Notes: generated by a model not told the origin, from the letters alone. Shown: positions 45,645-54,979, numbered from the stretch's first letter. The stretch is DNA of 64,000 nucleotides from Pseudomonadota bacterium (GCA_021819435.1 JAKARB010000006.1:124001-188000); one strand, 5' to 3'. Numbers and translations: made by a program.

Positions 45645-46790
45645 ATGAAGGTACTTCTAATGGACGCCGCGTTTGCGGCTGAGCCAATTTATGAGGCACT
45701 GTGTCGTGCAGGTCATGAGGTTTGGTCGATCGGCAACCGGGCATCAGATGTCTTGGCGGCCAAGGCAGGTTCTCGCTGGCTCAAGCAAGACTACAGCGAT
45801 GTCCATGCCGTTCGGGAACATTTAAACCGACTGCAAATAGACCGCGTCGTGCCGGGTTGCACGGACGTGTCTCTCGAAACGTGCGTCAAATTGGGCGCGC
45901 CTTGGTTTCTGGGCGATTCGTTCGAAGTCAATGCCATGCTCTCTGACAAGGCGAGTTTTCGACGTTTGTGTGCGGAGCTGAATTTGCCATCTCCGCAAGT
46001 GGTTGATGTGAATTCCTTCCCTCGTGCAGGCAGGTTCATTTGCAAACCTGTCGATGCTTTCAGTGGCCGAGGTATCTCTGTTTTTGATGGTACGGACGGG
46101 GCCGGTCTTCAAGCCGCCACGGCCCTTGGCGCGGCGGGGAGTCGAAGCCGAAAATATGTCATCGAGACTTTTTGCGAAGGCCCGTTATTCAGTTGTAGTG
46201 CCTTTGTGATTCGAGGTAAGATTTGTCAGGCCTTCTATGTTCGGGAGGGATCCTCCGCCAATCCTTATGCTGTAGATACCAGCTATGTCGACTCAGGCTT
46301 TCCTGACGATGTGCGAATGCTGTTGCAGGAAAGCCTGCAGAAGATGGTTTCACATTTGGGTCTGAAGGATGGGTTGCTGCATACGCAGTTCATCCTGAAT
46401 GAAGGCAAGCCCTACATTGTTGAATTAACTCGGCGTTGTCCGGGGGATCTTTACTCTCTTCTGATTGAATTTAGTACAGCTTCGCCTTATGCAGCGCAGT
46501 ATGCGGCGTGCTTCCTGGGGGAGGCGATGCCGGCTGGCGCGTCGTTATTGCAGTCGCGCCAGGTGCTGAGGCACACCGTAACTGCTGACAGTGGCGGGAT
46601 CTACAATGGAATTCGCTTCAAACAGCCTGAGCCAACGAAGGCATTTTTCTCGTTGTTGCCGGTAGGGGCATTGCTTTTGCCGCAGCAAGGCAATCGTGCT
46701 GGGGTGCTTTTCACCGAATACGTGTCTCACAATGAAATGAAGGATGCATTTAACAGATTCATGGGGCGCACAGCTTATGCCGTCGTCTAG
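45645..46790 (+). CDS. ATP-grasp ligase
   Basis: The 381-residue protein has a pre-ATP-grasp Rossmann part (MKVLLMDAAFAAEPIYEALC) and a carbamoyl-phosphate-synthase-like ATP-grasp domain. The latter shows FICKPVDAFSGRGISVF, a glycine-rich ATP loop, and NEGKPYIVELTRRCPGDLY, with metal-binding Glu and Arg. Members join a carboxylate to an amine using ATP. Next to an aminotransferase it might acylate an amino sugar with an amino acid. It lies 14 bases after the dehydrogenase. The substrate is unknown. Confidence 0.82.
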   Translation: MKVLLMDAAFAAEPIYEALCRAGHEVWSIGNRASDVLAAKAGSRWLKQDYSDVHAVREHLNRLQIDRVVPGCTDVSLETCVKLGAPWFLGDSFEVNAMLSDKASFRRLCAELNLPSPQVVDVNSFPRAGRFICKPVDAFSGRGISVFDGTDGAGLQAATALGAAGSRSRKYVIETFCEGPLFSCSAFVIRGKICQAFYVREGSSANPYAVDTSYVDSGFPDDVRMLLQESLQKMVSHLGLKDGLLHTQFILNEGKPYIVELTRRCPGDLYSLLIEFSTASPYAAQYAACFLGEAMPAGASLLQSRQVLRHTVTADSGGIYNGIRFKQPEPTKAFFSLLPVGALLLPQQGNRAGVLFTEYVSHNEMKDAFNRFMGRTAYAVV

Positions 46791-46877
46791 AATGAATTGA
46801 CGGCTGCTTTGTTGTCGAATTACCTTGCCCTCAGGGGCTTTGAATTTGATGCTCGCCGATGTGGGCATCTGTAATAT

Positions 46878-47999
46878 ATGTCCAGACCTCTTTACGTCAC
46901 TCAACCGCTGCTCCCTAACCTGGAAGACCTGAATGCCATGCTCACTGAAGTATGGCGTACAAAGGTTTTGACCAATGGAGGGCCGTTGCATCAACAGTTG
47001 GAGCAACAGATGCGCGAACATCTCGATGTTCCGACTGCCATGTTGTTCAACAACGGCACCATCGCTTTGCTGGTTGCGCTCAAACTGTTCGATTTGCCTG
47101 AAGGTAGCGAAGTGATCACCACGCCGCTGACATTTGCTGCGACGGCACATGCAATCAGTTGGAATGGACTGAAGCCAGTTTTTGCGGATGTACTGCCTCA
47201 TAGCTTGACTTTGGATCCCGAATCAGTAGAAAAAGCGATCACACCTAAGACATCGGCGATTTTGGGAGTCCATGTCTACGGGACGGTTTGTGAGTTGGGC
47301 GCGTTACAGGACATTGCCAATCAGCATGGCCTTAAACTGATTTACGACGCTGCCCATGCCTTTGGAACAAGGGTCAACGGACGGTCCATTGCTTCTTATG
47401 GTGATGCATCGGTTTTTTCTTTCCATGCAACGAAACTCTTCAATACACTTGAAGGTGGATTGATTGCGTCGCCTCGCCCGGAAGACCAAGAGGCCATTTA
47501 TTTCCTGAGGAACTTTGGGATCAAGAATGAAGAAGAGGTCATTTCTATTGGTATCAATGGAAAATTGAACGAGCTTCAATCTGCTATCGGCATTTTAAAT
47601 ATGCAAGGAATATCGAGTGAAATGCAGTCGCGCTCCGTGCTCCGGCAGCAATACCGTGAAATGCTCGGTGATCTGGAGGGGGTTGAGCTTCAGCCGCAGC
47701 AGGCAGGGGTAACAAGCTCCGAACAATACTTCCCTGTGGTGATCGATCCCGTGAAGTATGGGCGAACTCGCGATCAAATATATGATGAACTGAAGAATTT
47801 GGGCATTTTGGCTAGAAAATATTTTCACCCAATATGCACGGATTTTGTGCCATACCGTGATTGTCCGATTCATTCTGTGCGGCCGGTTCCGTATGTGTCT
47901 AAAGTGAAGTCCCAAGTGTTGTGCTTGCCATTTCACAGTGGCGTTGATTCGCAAGATCTGATTGATATCGAGGCGGTTTTCAAGCGCGGCATCAATTGA
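46878..47999 (+). CDS. DegT/DnrJ/EryC1/StrS-family sugar aminotransferase
   Basis: The 373-residue PLP enzyme carries TPLTFAATAHAI, the PLP-anchoring YDAAHAFG and the catalytic Lys in FHATKLFNTLEGG. It converts a keto nucleotide sugar to an amino sugar. It is the last intact gene of the low-GC operon, 87 bases after the ATP-grasp gene. The product would depend on the dehydrogenase's substrate. Confidence 0.92.
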   Translation: MSRPLYVTQPLLPNLEDLNAMLTEVWRTKVLTNGGPLHQQLEQQMREHLDVPTAMLFNNGTIALLVALKLFDLPEGSEVITTPLTFAATAHAISWNGLKPVFADVLPHSLTLDPESVEKAITPKTSAILGVHVYGTVCELGALQDIANQHGLKLIYDAAHAFGTRVNGRSIASYGDASVFSFHATKLFNTLEGGLIASPRPEDQEAIYFLRNFGIKNEEEVISIGINGKLNELQSAIGILNMQGISSEMQSRSVLRQQYREMLGDLEGVELQPQQAGVTSSEQYFPVVIDPVKYGRTRDQIYDELKNLGILARKYFHPICTDFVPYRDCPIHSVRPVPYVSKVKSQVLCLPFHSGVDSQDLIDIEAVFKRGIN

Positions 48000-48260
48000 A
48001 TGAGTAGCTCATTTTTGAGATGGGGCTATTTTTGATGGTTGTTGCGCTGCTCGTTTATGGTGATTATCGGTGAGTGGTATTGAGGTGCTTGCAAAATCTT
48101 AGTCCTCGACGATTTGTTGTTGAGTTTTGTGTTTCGATTATTTGGATTCCTGCATTGATAAATTCCCAGCGCATGGTCTAAGATTAGACTGTGAAGAAAT
48201 TCACGCGATCAACCAAGAGGAATAATTCCATGCTTTCTCTGTGCGGCAAATGATCGCCCA
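48000..48260. other. AT-rich noncoding stretch after the aminotransferase gene
   Basis: No gene is seen. Near its end AGAGGAA precedes an ATG at 48230 that opens only seven codons. This may be the old ribosome site and start of the ruined methyltransferase gene that follows. Confidence 0.4.
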
Positions 48261-48830
48261 ATGCACTCGCTAGTTCGATTTGATTGGTTTATGGGGCGTA
48301 TTTTTGGGTTTGATAATTATTGGTCGGTTGATCTGGTTTTAGATCAGGTCCGGAAGACGGAGTTCAATTTTTTAGGATATTGTTGCTCTTCTTCTGTCTC
48401 GGGGTAAGCGAGAGGGGTGCTTTGTTGAGTTTGGTGCCTGCAATGGTGTGAGAGTTGGTGGTATATATGCTGGAGAATTAATTTGACTGGCATGGTATTC
48501 TGGCTGAATCTGCGATGAGTGGGGTGAGGGGTTGAAGAAGAGCCGATCATGTCATTTTGAGGCAATGTGTGCTCGGACAAGATCTGGTAAAAAATCCCTT
48601 CTATGAGGTTGTTAAAATCAACTTCATTCTTCTGGTGAGGTCGATTATATGCGCATCAATCGTCCTGCTTATTATGAGGCGGGAGTCATATCGTTGTATG
48701 CTGTGCTGAAAATGATCCAATGCTCCTCGGTTTGTTAATTTTGTGTGGTCGATGTCGATGAGTGGATTATAAGGCGCTCGGAAAAATTCCCCTTTGATGA
48801 GTCTTTTTTGGGGCTTGATATGTGTGGGGC
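48261..48830 (+). pseudogene. Degraded FkbM-type methyltransferase gene
   Basis: Pieces of a methyltransferase can be read in different frames, in the right order. One opening frame from the ATG at 48261 gives FMGRIFGFDNYWSVDLVLDQ. FVEFGACNGV at 48421-48450 is the SAM-binding loop. DWHGILAESA from 48485 and GLKKSRSCHFEAMCARTRSG from 48529 are typical family segments, and further on VVDVD then VDYKALG. At least three frame changes and several stops separate them, so no functional protein is possible. The intact FkbM gene at 42054 belongs to another branch. This looks like a recently decayed cargo gene of the same insert. Confidence 0.62.
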
Positions 48831-49171
48831 ATCATTTGGTGAAATGGTGAGGGGAGGGGCAAACATTGGTGGATTGCAACTGATATAAGCAACTATTCAG
48901 ATCTGTTTCTGACTTTGTCGGCTGGGACGTTCCTAAGTCTGTTGCTGCTTGAGTGATCTGATCTGCTCCAGCGATGTATCAGCGTTGCACATGACGCACC
49001 AAAATATCTGTTGCGACTGATTTTCACAGGGTTGAATTCCTGTAATCGTGTGTGGATTCTGTCGTTCTTATTGCGAGAGTTGCAATTGTTCTTTATCGGT
49101 AACTGCAATGATGGGTTGCGGGCAACGCACGTCGGGCCCATGGGCTGACGGGCTCAGTAACGGGATAGGGT
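48831..49171. other. AT-rich intergenic stretch before the GT2 gene
   Basis: No coding or RNA signal is seen. It is the right edge of the low-GC insert; GC rises again in the following gene. The promoter of the GT2 gene should lie here. Confidence 0.4.
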
Positions 49172-50200
49172 ATGAACGTTTCTGTGATCATTCCATTTTG
49201 GAATGGGGGGCAGTGGATCGAGCGCGCCGTCGCAAGCGTCGCAGATCAGACGACCGCGCCCAATGAATTCTTCGTCGTGAATGACGGCTCAAGATTGGAG
49301 GAGCGTGCCCGATTGGTCAGCCTTGCTGCGCAATACGGTTTCGTCATCCTTGATAAAGAAAATGGCGGCCAGGGGTCTGCTCGCAATCATGGCGTCGCCC
49401 ACAGCCAGTCCGAGTACATCTGTTTTCTTGATCAGGACGATTTTTTTCTTCCAGATCACGTCGAGCGACTTGGCGCTTTTGTACAAGGGCGTGGCCCGAA
49501 TTTCGGGTTCGCATATGGCAGCTATGACTTAGCCGATGCTCAGGGCGTGGTCCACGTGAAAAACGATCTCGCTCGGAATTGGGCGGGCTTACACCCGCCC
49601 TCACGTGATCCGATCGAACTGTTCGGCCGCAACCTTTCAATCCTCCCATCTGCTTCGATCATCTCAAAACGTGCGTTCCAAGCTATTGGAGGCTTTGATG
49701 TCCAATTCCGGGGGTACGAGGACGACGATCTGTTTTCCAGGATGATTTTGGCCGGCTTCGAATACGCGCATCTGCCGGAGTCGGTCTACGTGTGGTGTCA
49801 GCACAAGGGCTCCACGACGTGGAGTCCCACAATGGCACGCAGCCGGTTTGACTACTACCGCAAAATTCGGGCAGCCAATCTGCTCGATGGGCGGCTGATG
49901 GAGCGGGCGCTTGCCGACGCGATGGCGGATCGGTTTGGCCGTTTTTTCTATAAGTCTGCGGCGTTGGCGCTGGGGTCTGGTCGAGCACCATCGCTGGACA
50001 TGGAGATCTTCCAGGCTTATATGCAAGATGTTGTGAGAGATAACCTCAGCCCGGGCCAGAAGCATATTTTTCGATTGAGAGCATGGCTACTCGAGCACAC
50101 CGGGCTCTTTCCGCTTTCAGTGGTATGGGCCCTCAAGCGCTTGAACCGACAGAGGATTGACGCGCGGCGGCTGCGCGATGGGCGGCAGTTTCTTGAGTAG
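49172..50200 (+). CDS. Glycosyltransferase family 2
   Basis: The 342-residue GT-A enzyme has the opening SVIIPFWNGGQWIERAVASV, the VVNDGS nucleotide-binding motif and the metal-binding FLDQDD. It also has GGFDVQFRGYEDDDLFSRM, holding the acidic catalytic region. The last 100 residues are helical. It transfers a sugar from a nucleotide donor, probably to LOS or another surface glycan. It converges with the DUF5672 gene, with eight bases between the stops. Donor and acceptor are unknown. Confidence 0.92.
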   Translation: MNVSVIIPFWNGGQWIERAVASVADQTTAPNEFFVVNDGSRLEERARLVSLAAQYGFVILDKENGGQGSARNHGVAHSQSEYICFLDQDDFFLPDHVERLGAFVQGRGPNFGFAYGSYDLADAQGVVHVKNDLARNWAGLHPPSRDPIELFGRNLSILPSASIISKRAFQAIGGFDVQFRGYEDDDLFSRMILAGFEYAHLPESVYVWCQHKGSTTWSPTMARSRFDYYRKIRAANLLDGRLMERALADAMADRFGRFFYKSAALALGSGRAPSLDMEIFQAYMQDVVRDNLSPGQKHIFRLRAWLLEHTGLFPLSVVWALKRLNRQRIDARRLRDGRQFLE

Positions 50201-50208
50201 TTGAAGGC

Positions 50209-51036
50209 TCAGTGCGCGGGGCGTAGGCGAGCAAGGTGGGCCCGAGCTCGCAGGCTCCAATCGTCCATGCTGGTGCCCAATAGGCGGCGTCGGCGATCAA
50301 GCAGGCCAATAGCTTCGGCGGTTCGTTTCTGTTCGATCAGTGCTTTGATCAATTTGCGCGCATGCTGGTGCATCAGGATCTCAGCGGGGGCGCCGTCCAG
50401 CCAATGATCCAGTTCGTTAGGCGTCATGGTGTGCGCGAAGTTGTGCATGCCGTGAAATCCGAAGGCTTTGCGATAAGTGCCGTACTCGCACGCAAAGGAC
50501 TGTGCCAAGCTCAGCGGAGCTATGTGAATGCCGTGCTCGGTCGCGAGCACGTCTCTCTTGTGCACGCAAATTTCCATGTCTTCCGGGACTTCCGTGTTCA
50601 GTTCCAGCGCAGCGAGAGCATCCAAGAGTCGCCTGGAGCGCAACGAAAAACCACCGTTGCCCACCTGACCCGGACGGCCGCCGTGGTACCACGGGGCGCC
50701 AATGTAGTCCCACTGCAGAAATGCCTCTTGCCAACGGTCCGGGTTGGTCACAAAGCCATCCCATTGCATGACCAGCACATGATCTGTTTCGACGTGCTGG
50801 CGCAGCTCCTGTAGCATGAAGCGGTTGTAGTCCTGAATCGACCTCAGCGGTTGAATTGAGCGCCACTCTAGTTCAGGAGTCTGGTTCACCAGATGTGTGT
50901 GCGCATAACCGTATGGTCCGAAGAACAGCACCCGGCCAAATCGAATGGTGCGGGTGCTCCTGTGAACCGCCTCTAGGGCCTGCGGCACGCTGCGTGTGTC
51001 CACGCAGCAAAGTGTCACGGTAGGCAGTTGCAGCAT
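50209..51036 (-). CDS. DUF5672-family protein, glycosyltransferase-like
   Basis: The 275-residue protein matches DUF5672, with the signature MQWDGFVTNPDRWQEAFLQW followed by DYIGAPWYHGG and the GNGGFSLRSRRLLDAL motif. Proteins of this family sit in glycan clusters and look like GT-A transferases, the GNGGFS loop resembling donor-binding loops. No enzyme activity is established to my knowledge. It lies four bases downstream of hldD on the same strand, so it is likely a late LOS gene. Confidence 0.8.
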   Translation of the reverse strand: MLQLPTVTLCCVDTRSVPQALEAVHRSTRTIRFGRVLFFGPYGYAHTHLVNQTPELEWRSIQPLRSIQDYNRFMLQELRQHVETDHVLVMQWDGFVTNPDRWQEAFLQWDYIGAPWYHGGRPGQVGNGGFSLRSRRLLDALAALELNTEVPEDMEICVHKRDVLATEHGIHIAPLSLAQSFACEYGTYRKAFGFHGMHNFAHTMTPNELDHWLDGAPAEILMHQHARKLIKALIEQKRTAEAIGLLDRRRRLLGTSMDDWSLRARAHLARLRPAH

Positions 51037-51040
51037 GGGC

Positions 51041-52024
51041 TCAGCGATATTGATCTGGCTGGGTTAGATGCGCTCCCACATAGTCCGCGACACCCTTCTC
51101 CAGAGAATGGAAGGCCTGCGTGAACCCGGCCGCCCGTAACTTCCCCATCCTAGCCTCCGTGAAGTACTGGTAATTCGGCCGAATGCTCTCCGGCATGTCC
51201 ACGTACTCGATGTTTACAGGCTTGCCCAAGGCGGTGCCAATGGCCTGCATCAAATCCACGAAGCTGCGCGCCTGACCAGTGCCCAGGTTGAACACGCCGC
51301 TAACTTGGCGGTTCTCGAGCAACCACATCATCACGGCGCAGCAGTCTTTCACGTAGACGAAGTCGCGCAACTGCCCTCCGTCCACATAGCCTGCCTTGTG
51401 TGACTTGAACAGGCGAATGGTTTCGCCCCGCGCGATGAGCCCGGTGTTCTTGGCCACCAGGCTGCGCATGTCGCCCTTGTGGTATTCGTTGGGGCCGTAG
51501 ACGTTGAAGAACTTCAGGCCAGCCCATTGCGGTGGGGCCTTGCCTTCTGCGGCGCGCTCTACTGCCCATTTGTCGAACTGGTGCTTCGACCAGCCATACA
51601 GGTTCAGCGGCGCCAGCTTGTCGAGCGCTTCGGGGCTTTGGTCATCGTCGAAGCCCTGGTCGCCGTCGCCATAGGTGGCGGCCGAAGATGCATAGATGAA
51701 GGGCGTGCCGGTTTCGGTGCACCACTTCCACCACGCCATGGTGGCGTGCAGGTTCACGCGCAGGATCTCGTCGCCATCGGTGGAGGTGGTCGAGGAGTTG
51801 GCGCCCATGTGGAAGACGGCGTCCGCAGGCTTGTTCAAGCTGGCGAGCAGGCCGCTCAGATCACCGTAATCGACCAGATCAAGGAAGCGGCGCTTGGCGA
51901 TGTTCTTCCACTTGCCCTGGGTGCCCAGGTCGTCGACCAGCAACAGGTCGGTGCGGCCGCGCGCGTTGAGGTCGGCGACGATGTTTGAGCCAATGAAGCC
52001 GGTGGCGCCGGTGACGATGATCAT
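51041..52024 (-). CDS. hldD: ADP-L-glycero-D-manno-heptose 6-epimerase
   Basis: HldD makes ADP-L-glycero-D-manno-heptose, the donor for the LOS inner core. The 327-residue extended SDR begins MIIVTGATGFIGSNIVADL, contains MGANSSTTSTDGD and the active-site YGWSKHQFD (Tyr and Lys), and ends typically. The ATG at 52024 gives the standard length. It follows msbA by 26 bases. Other heptose-pathway genes, hldE1 and the hldE2-gmhB fusion, lie 3 kb away on the other strand; gmhA is not in the window. Confidence 0.96.
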   Translation of the reverse strand: MIIVTGATGFIGSNIVADLNARGRTDLLLVDDLGTQGKWKNIAKRRFLDLVDYGDLSGLLASLNKPADAVFHMGANSSTTSTDGDEILRVNLHATMAWWKWCTETGTPFIYASSAATYGDGDQGFDDDQSPEALDKLAPLNLYGWSKHQFDKWAVERAAEGKAPPQWAGLKFFNVYGPNEYHKGDMRSLVAKNTGLIARGETIRLFKSHKAGYVDGGQLRDFVYVKDCCAVMMWLLENRQVSGVFNLGTGQARSFVDLMQAIGTALGKPVNIEYVDMPESIRPNYQYFTEARMGKLRAAGFTQAFHSLEKGVADYVGAHLTQPDQYR

Positions 52025-52050
52025 GGCGGTCTCTCTTGAGGAAGAAGTGT

Positions 52051-53808
52051 TCAGTCCGCCGCCTGAATGCGGACCATGCCGGCGTACAGGCCGCCCTGGG
52101 CCATCAACTCGGCGTGCGTGCCTTGCTCGACGATGCGGCCTTCGGACATCACGCAGATGACGTCTGCGTTTTTGATGGTGCTCAGGCGGTGGGCGATGAG
52201 GATGAGGGTCTTGGCGTGACGCAGGTCTTCGATGGAGCGCTGCACCACGGCTTCTGACTCGGAGTCGAGCGCGGAGGTGGCTTCGTCGAAGATCCAGATG
52301 GCGGCGTCGCGGTAGAGCGCGCGGGCGATGGCCAGGCGTTGGCGTTGCCCGCCCGAAAGCATGCTGCCGTTGGCACCAATGCCCGAGTCCATGCCTTGCG
52401 CCATGGTCGACACGTGGTTCCAGAGGTTGGCCGCCCGCAGGCATTGCTCCACCTTGGCCCGGTCGATGCCGTGCGGGCTAGCGTAGGCAACGTTGGCCGC
52501 CACGCTGCCATCGAAGAGCACGATGTCTTGCGAGACCACGGCGAAGTGGCGACGCAGGCTGGCCAGCTTGAGTTCCTCGATGGGCACGCCGTCTAGCTGA
52601 ATCTGGCCGGAAGCGGGCGTTGCGAAGCGCAGCAGCGTGTTGACCACGGTGGTCTTGCCCGCGCCGGAAGAGCCCACCAGGGCCACCGTCTGGCCCGGCT
52701 CGATGTGCAGGTTGAAGCCGTCCAGCGAGGGCATGGCCGCGCCTTCATAGTGCACCTTGACGTCGCGGAAGGCGATGTCGCCGCGCGAGGTCGGCATCTC
52801 GCGCGTGCCGTTGTCCGGCTCGATGGGGGCGTTGATGAGGTCGAAGGCGCCACGCGCCGTGATGAGCGCGCCCGTCACCGGCTGGTAGACGTCGGTGAGG
52901 TGACGCATGGGCGAGATCGTCATCAGCAGCGCGGTGATGAACGACACGAATTCGCCGACGGTGGTTGAACCCTGGCTGGCCTGGTAGATTGCCAGGGTGA
53001 TGATGACCGACACGCCGATGGCGGCAACCACTTGCGTCATCGGTGTGATCAGCGAGCTGGTGGCCATGGTCTTGAGCACCATGCGACGCAGCACATTGGC
53101 CTCCTGATCGAAGCGATTCAGTTCGAACTCGGCGGCGTCAAATGTGCGCACCACACGCCAGGCGCGGGCGTTGTCGTCCACCGTGTTGACCAGGCGCTGC
53201 TGCGATTCGTATTGCGCCTGACCGACATGCTGCAGGCGCTTTTGCACCTTCTTGAGCAGCACCCCCAGCAGCGGCATGCTGATGAAGGACAGCAGCGTCA
53301 GTTCCCAGTTCAGGTAGAGCAGGTAGCCCAGCAGGAAAACCAAAGTCATCGTGTCCTTGATGACCGAGATGACCACGTTGCCCAGCGTTTGCGAGGCGAA
53401 CTGCGGGTCGTTGATGATCTTTGTGACGGCCAGGCCCGGGCTGATGGTGGTGAACAGCTTGGCATCGGCGCGCAGCAGGCCGCGCATGAGGTCGCGGCGC
53501 AGGCTCAGCACCACGCTCGAGATGCTCGAAGTCATGGTGTAGTTGCCGGCGAAGTTGAACAGCCCGCGCACCAGGAACAGGCCGATGATGACGATGGGCA
53601 CCAGCCACAGCGGGTAGTTCAGGCCTTCTTTGAAGCCCGAGTCGATCAGCTTTTTGAACAGTGCGGGGATGACCGGCTCGACCGCCGCGCCGACGGTGAA
53701 GAACACGAAAGACGCGGCGAACATCTTCCAGTGGGGTTTGCCGTACGCAACGATCTTGCGCCCGGTCTCCTTGAGCGCCATGCCCTGTTCAGGCGTGTCT
53801 TGCGCCAT
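52051..53808 (-). CDS. msbA: Lipid A export ABC transporter MsbA
   Basis: MsbA flips core-lipid A across the inner membrane. The 585-residue protein has six membrane helices in its first 330 residues and a nucleotide-binding domain. The latter shows Walker A LVGSSGAGKTT, Q-loop VSQDIVLF, signature MLSGGQRQRLAIAR, Walker B AIWIFDEATSALD and the H-loop IAHRLST. The heptose and transferase genes on both sides support MsbA rather than a generic exporter. Its start overlaps the end of the upstream GT9 gene by 20 bases. Confidence 0.94.
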   Translation of the reverse strand: MAQDTPEQGMALKETGRKIVAYGKPHWKMFAASFVFFTVGAAVEPVIPALFKKLIDSGFKEGLNYPLWLVPIVIIGLFLVRGLFNFAGNYTMTSSISSVVLSLRRDLMRGLLRADAKLFTTISPGLAVTKIINDPQFASQTLGNVVISVIKDTMTLVFLLGYLLYLNWELTLLSFISMPLLGVLLKKVQKRLQHVGQAQYESQQRLVNTVDDNARAWRVVRTFDAAEFELNRFDQEANVLRRMVLKTMATSSLITPMTQVVAAIGVSVIITLAIYQASQGSTTVGEFVSFITALLMTISPMRHLTDVYQPVTGALITARGAFDLINAPIEPDNGTREMPTSRGDIAFRDVKVHYEGAAMPSLDGFNLHIEPGQTVALVGSSGAGKTTVVNTLLRFATPASGQIQLDGVPIEELKLASLRRHFAVVSQDIVLFDGSVAANVAYASPHGIDRAKVEQCLRAANLWNHVSTMAQGMDSGIGANGSMLSGGQRQRLAIARALYRDAAIWIFDEATSALDSESEAVVQRSIEDLRHAKTLILIAHRLSTIKNADVICVMSEGRIVEQGTHAELMAQGGLYAGMVRIQAAD

Positions 53809-54835
53809 GTCGAGCCTCTCTGAGCAAGCCGAGCACGCGCTCGACGGTGATGTCCGACAGCTTCTCCGCTGTCACGTTGTGCATGTTGACCGGGTCCTGG
53901 TCGAGCGTGGGGCGCGAGCCGATGATGACGAAGCTCGGGCGCCCAACCGCTGCCGCGACGTTGGTCATGCCCGTGTCGTTGCCCACGCAGAAGTCGGCCA
54001 CCTGCAAGGCGGCGGCGCTGCCGAGCACTGGCGCATCGGTGACGATGGTCATGGCATGGCGCACCTTCTCGGGGACCAGGGCCTCGATTTCGCGCGCCAG
54101 CTCCACCTCGCCGGGGCCGCCCAGCAGCATCACGCCGCCGCCCTCGGCGATCAGGGCGCAGGCCAGGTCGGCGAAATTCTGCACGCCCCATTGCTTGTGG
54201 GTTTCGCTGGTGCCGATGGCGAAGGCGTAGAGCGGGCGGGGCAGGTGGGCCAGGCGCGCCTGCATGGTCGCCAGTTGCGACAGCGGCGGCGCCATGTGCG
54301 GGATGACCGGCGCCTCGCAGTAGCCGTGCGCGATCATGAAGGCGCTGGCCTCCGGGTAGACGGCCAGGGAGGGCCCCTTGTAGGCCTCGATGTAGGGGCC
54401 GCTGTTGAGGAAGATGCGTTGCAGGAAGCGGTAGCCGAAGCCCTGGCGCACGGGGATGCCGCTCAGCCAGGCGATCAGCCCCCGGCTGGGGCGCCCCGAG
54501 AACAGGATGATGCGGTCGAACTTGCCCGCCCTGAGCTGCCGGGCCATGCGCCACATGCCGGCGAACCCGGCGTGCGCACCCCGGCGCTTCTCGCCCCGGC
54601 GCGGCCGGTGGTCGTGCTCGATCACGGCTTCGACCCAAGGCTCGTGGCCGATGAAGTGCTTCGTCAGGGTCGAGGGCTGCGCCACCACCGTGACCTGGCC
54701 GGCCTGGCTTTGCTCGGCGATCATCCGAAAGTAGGGGATGTGCCAGATCAGGTCGCCGATGCCGGCGTACTGCAGGATGATGACCGTGCGGGGCCTGGCG
54801 TCGCGGGAATCTGGGGATTCGCGGGGTTCGGACAT
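53789..54835 (-). CDS. Glycosyltransferase family 9 (heptosyltransferase-like)
   Basis: The 348-residue protein has the GT9 N-terminal motif VIILQYAGIGDLIWHIPYFR and the C-terminal FCVGNDTGMTNVAAAVGRPS, the conserved donor-binding segment. GT9 enzymes transfer heptose or other sugars in LOS core assembly. The Asp-Thr-Gly motif is intact. The ATG at 54835 was chosen over an upstream one because family likeness begins there. It heads the GT9-msbA-hldD-DUF5672 operon, divergent from hldE1. The exact acceptor is unknown. Confidence 0.88.
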   Translation of the reverse strand: MSEPRESPDSRDARPRTVIILQYAGIGDLIWHIPYFRMIAEQSQAGQVTVVAQPSTLTKHFIGHEPWVEAVIEHDHRPRRGEKRRGAHAGFAGMWRMARQLRAGKFDRIILFSGRPSRGLIAWLSGIPVRQGFGYRFLQRIFLNSGPYIEAYKGPSLAVYPEASAFMIAHGYCEAPVIPHMAPPLSQLATMQARLAHLPRPLYAFAIGTSETHKQWGVQNFADLACALIAEGGGVMLLGGPGEVELAREIEALVPEKVRHAMTIVTDAPVLGSAAALQVADFCVGNDTGMTNVAAAVGRPSFVIIGSRPTLDQDPVNMHNVTAEKLSDITVERVLGLLREARHGARHA

Positions 54836-54878
54836 GTGGGGGCAAGTGGCGGAACGCAACCCGCTATTGTGCCTCGAC

Positions 54879-54902
54879 GCCGCCGGCATCAAGGCCGGCG
54901 GC
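54879..54902. other. Perfect hairpin in the divergent GT9/hldE1 promoter region
   Basis: GCCGCCGGC (54879-54887) and GCCGGCGGC (54894-54902) are perfect complements around a six-base loop. It lies between two divergent operons and could be an operator or a leader structure. The high GC makes chance formation possible. Confidence 0.35.
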
Positions 54903-54979
54903 CGGCGCATCCTGTCAACCGCCGGATCCGAGGTGGATTTGTGGGGACAATACGGTGTTCACGGTGTTCCTTCCCCCCA

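Noticed and set aside
48344-49141. Minus-strand open frames of about 80 codons in the AT-rich gap
   Set aside because: They overlap the plus-strand methyltransferase relic or low-complexity intergenic DNA and resemble nothing.
53630-54979. Upstream open frame joined to hldE1 giving a 764-residue protein
   Set aside because: The extra part is antisense to msbA and the GT9 gene and lacks family likeness; HldE1 starts at 54980 at standard length.
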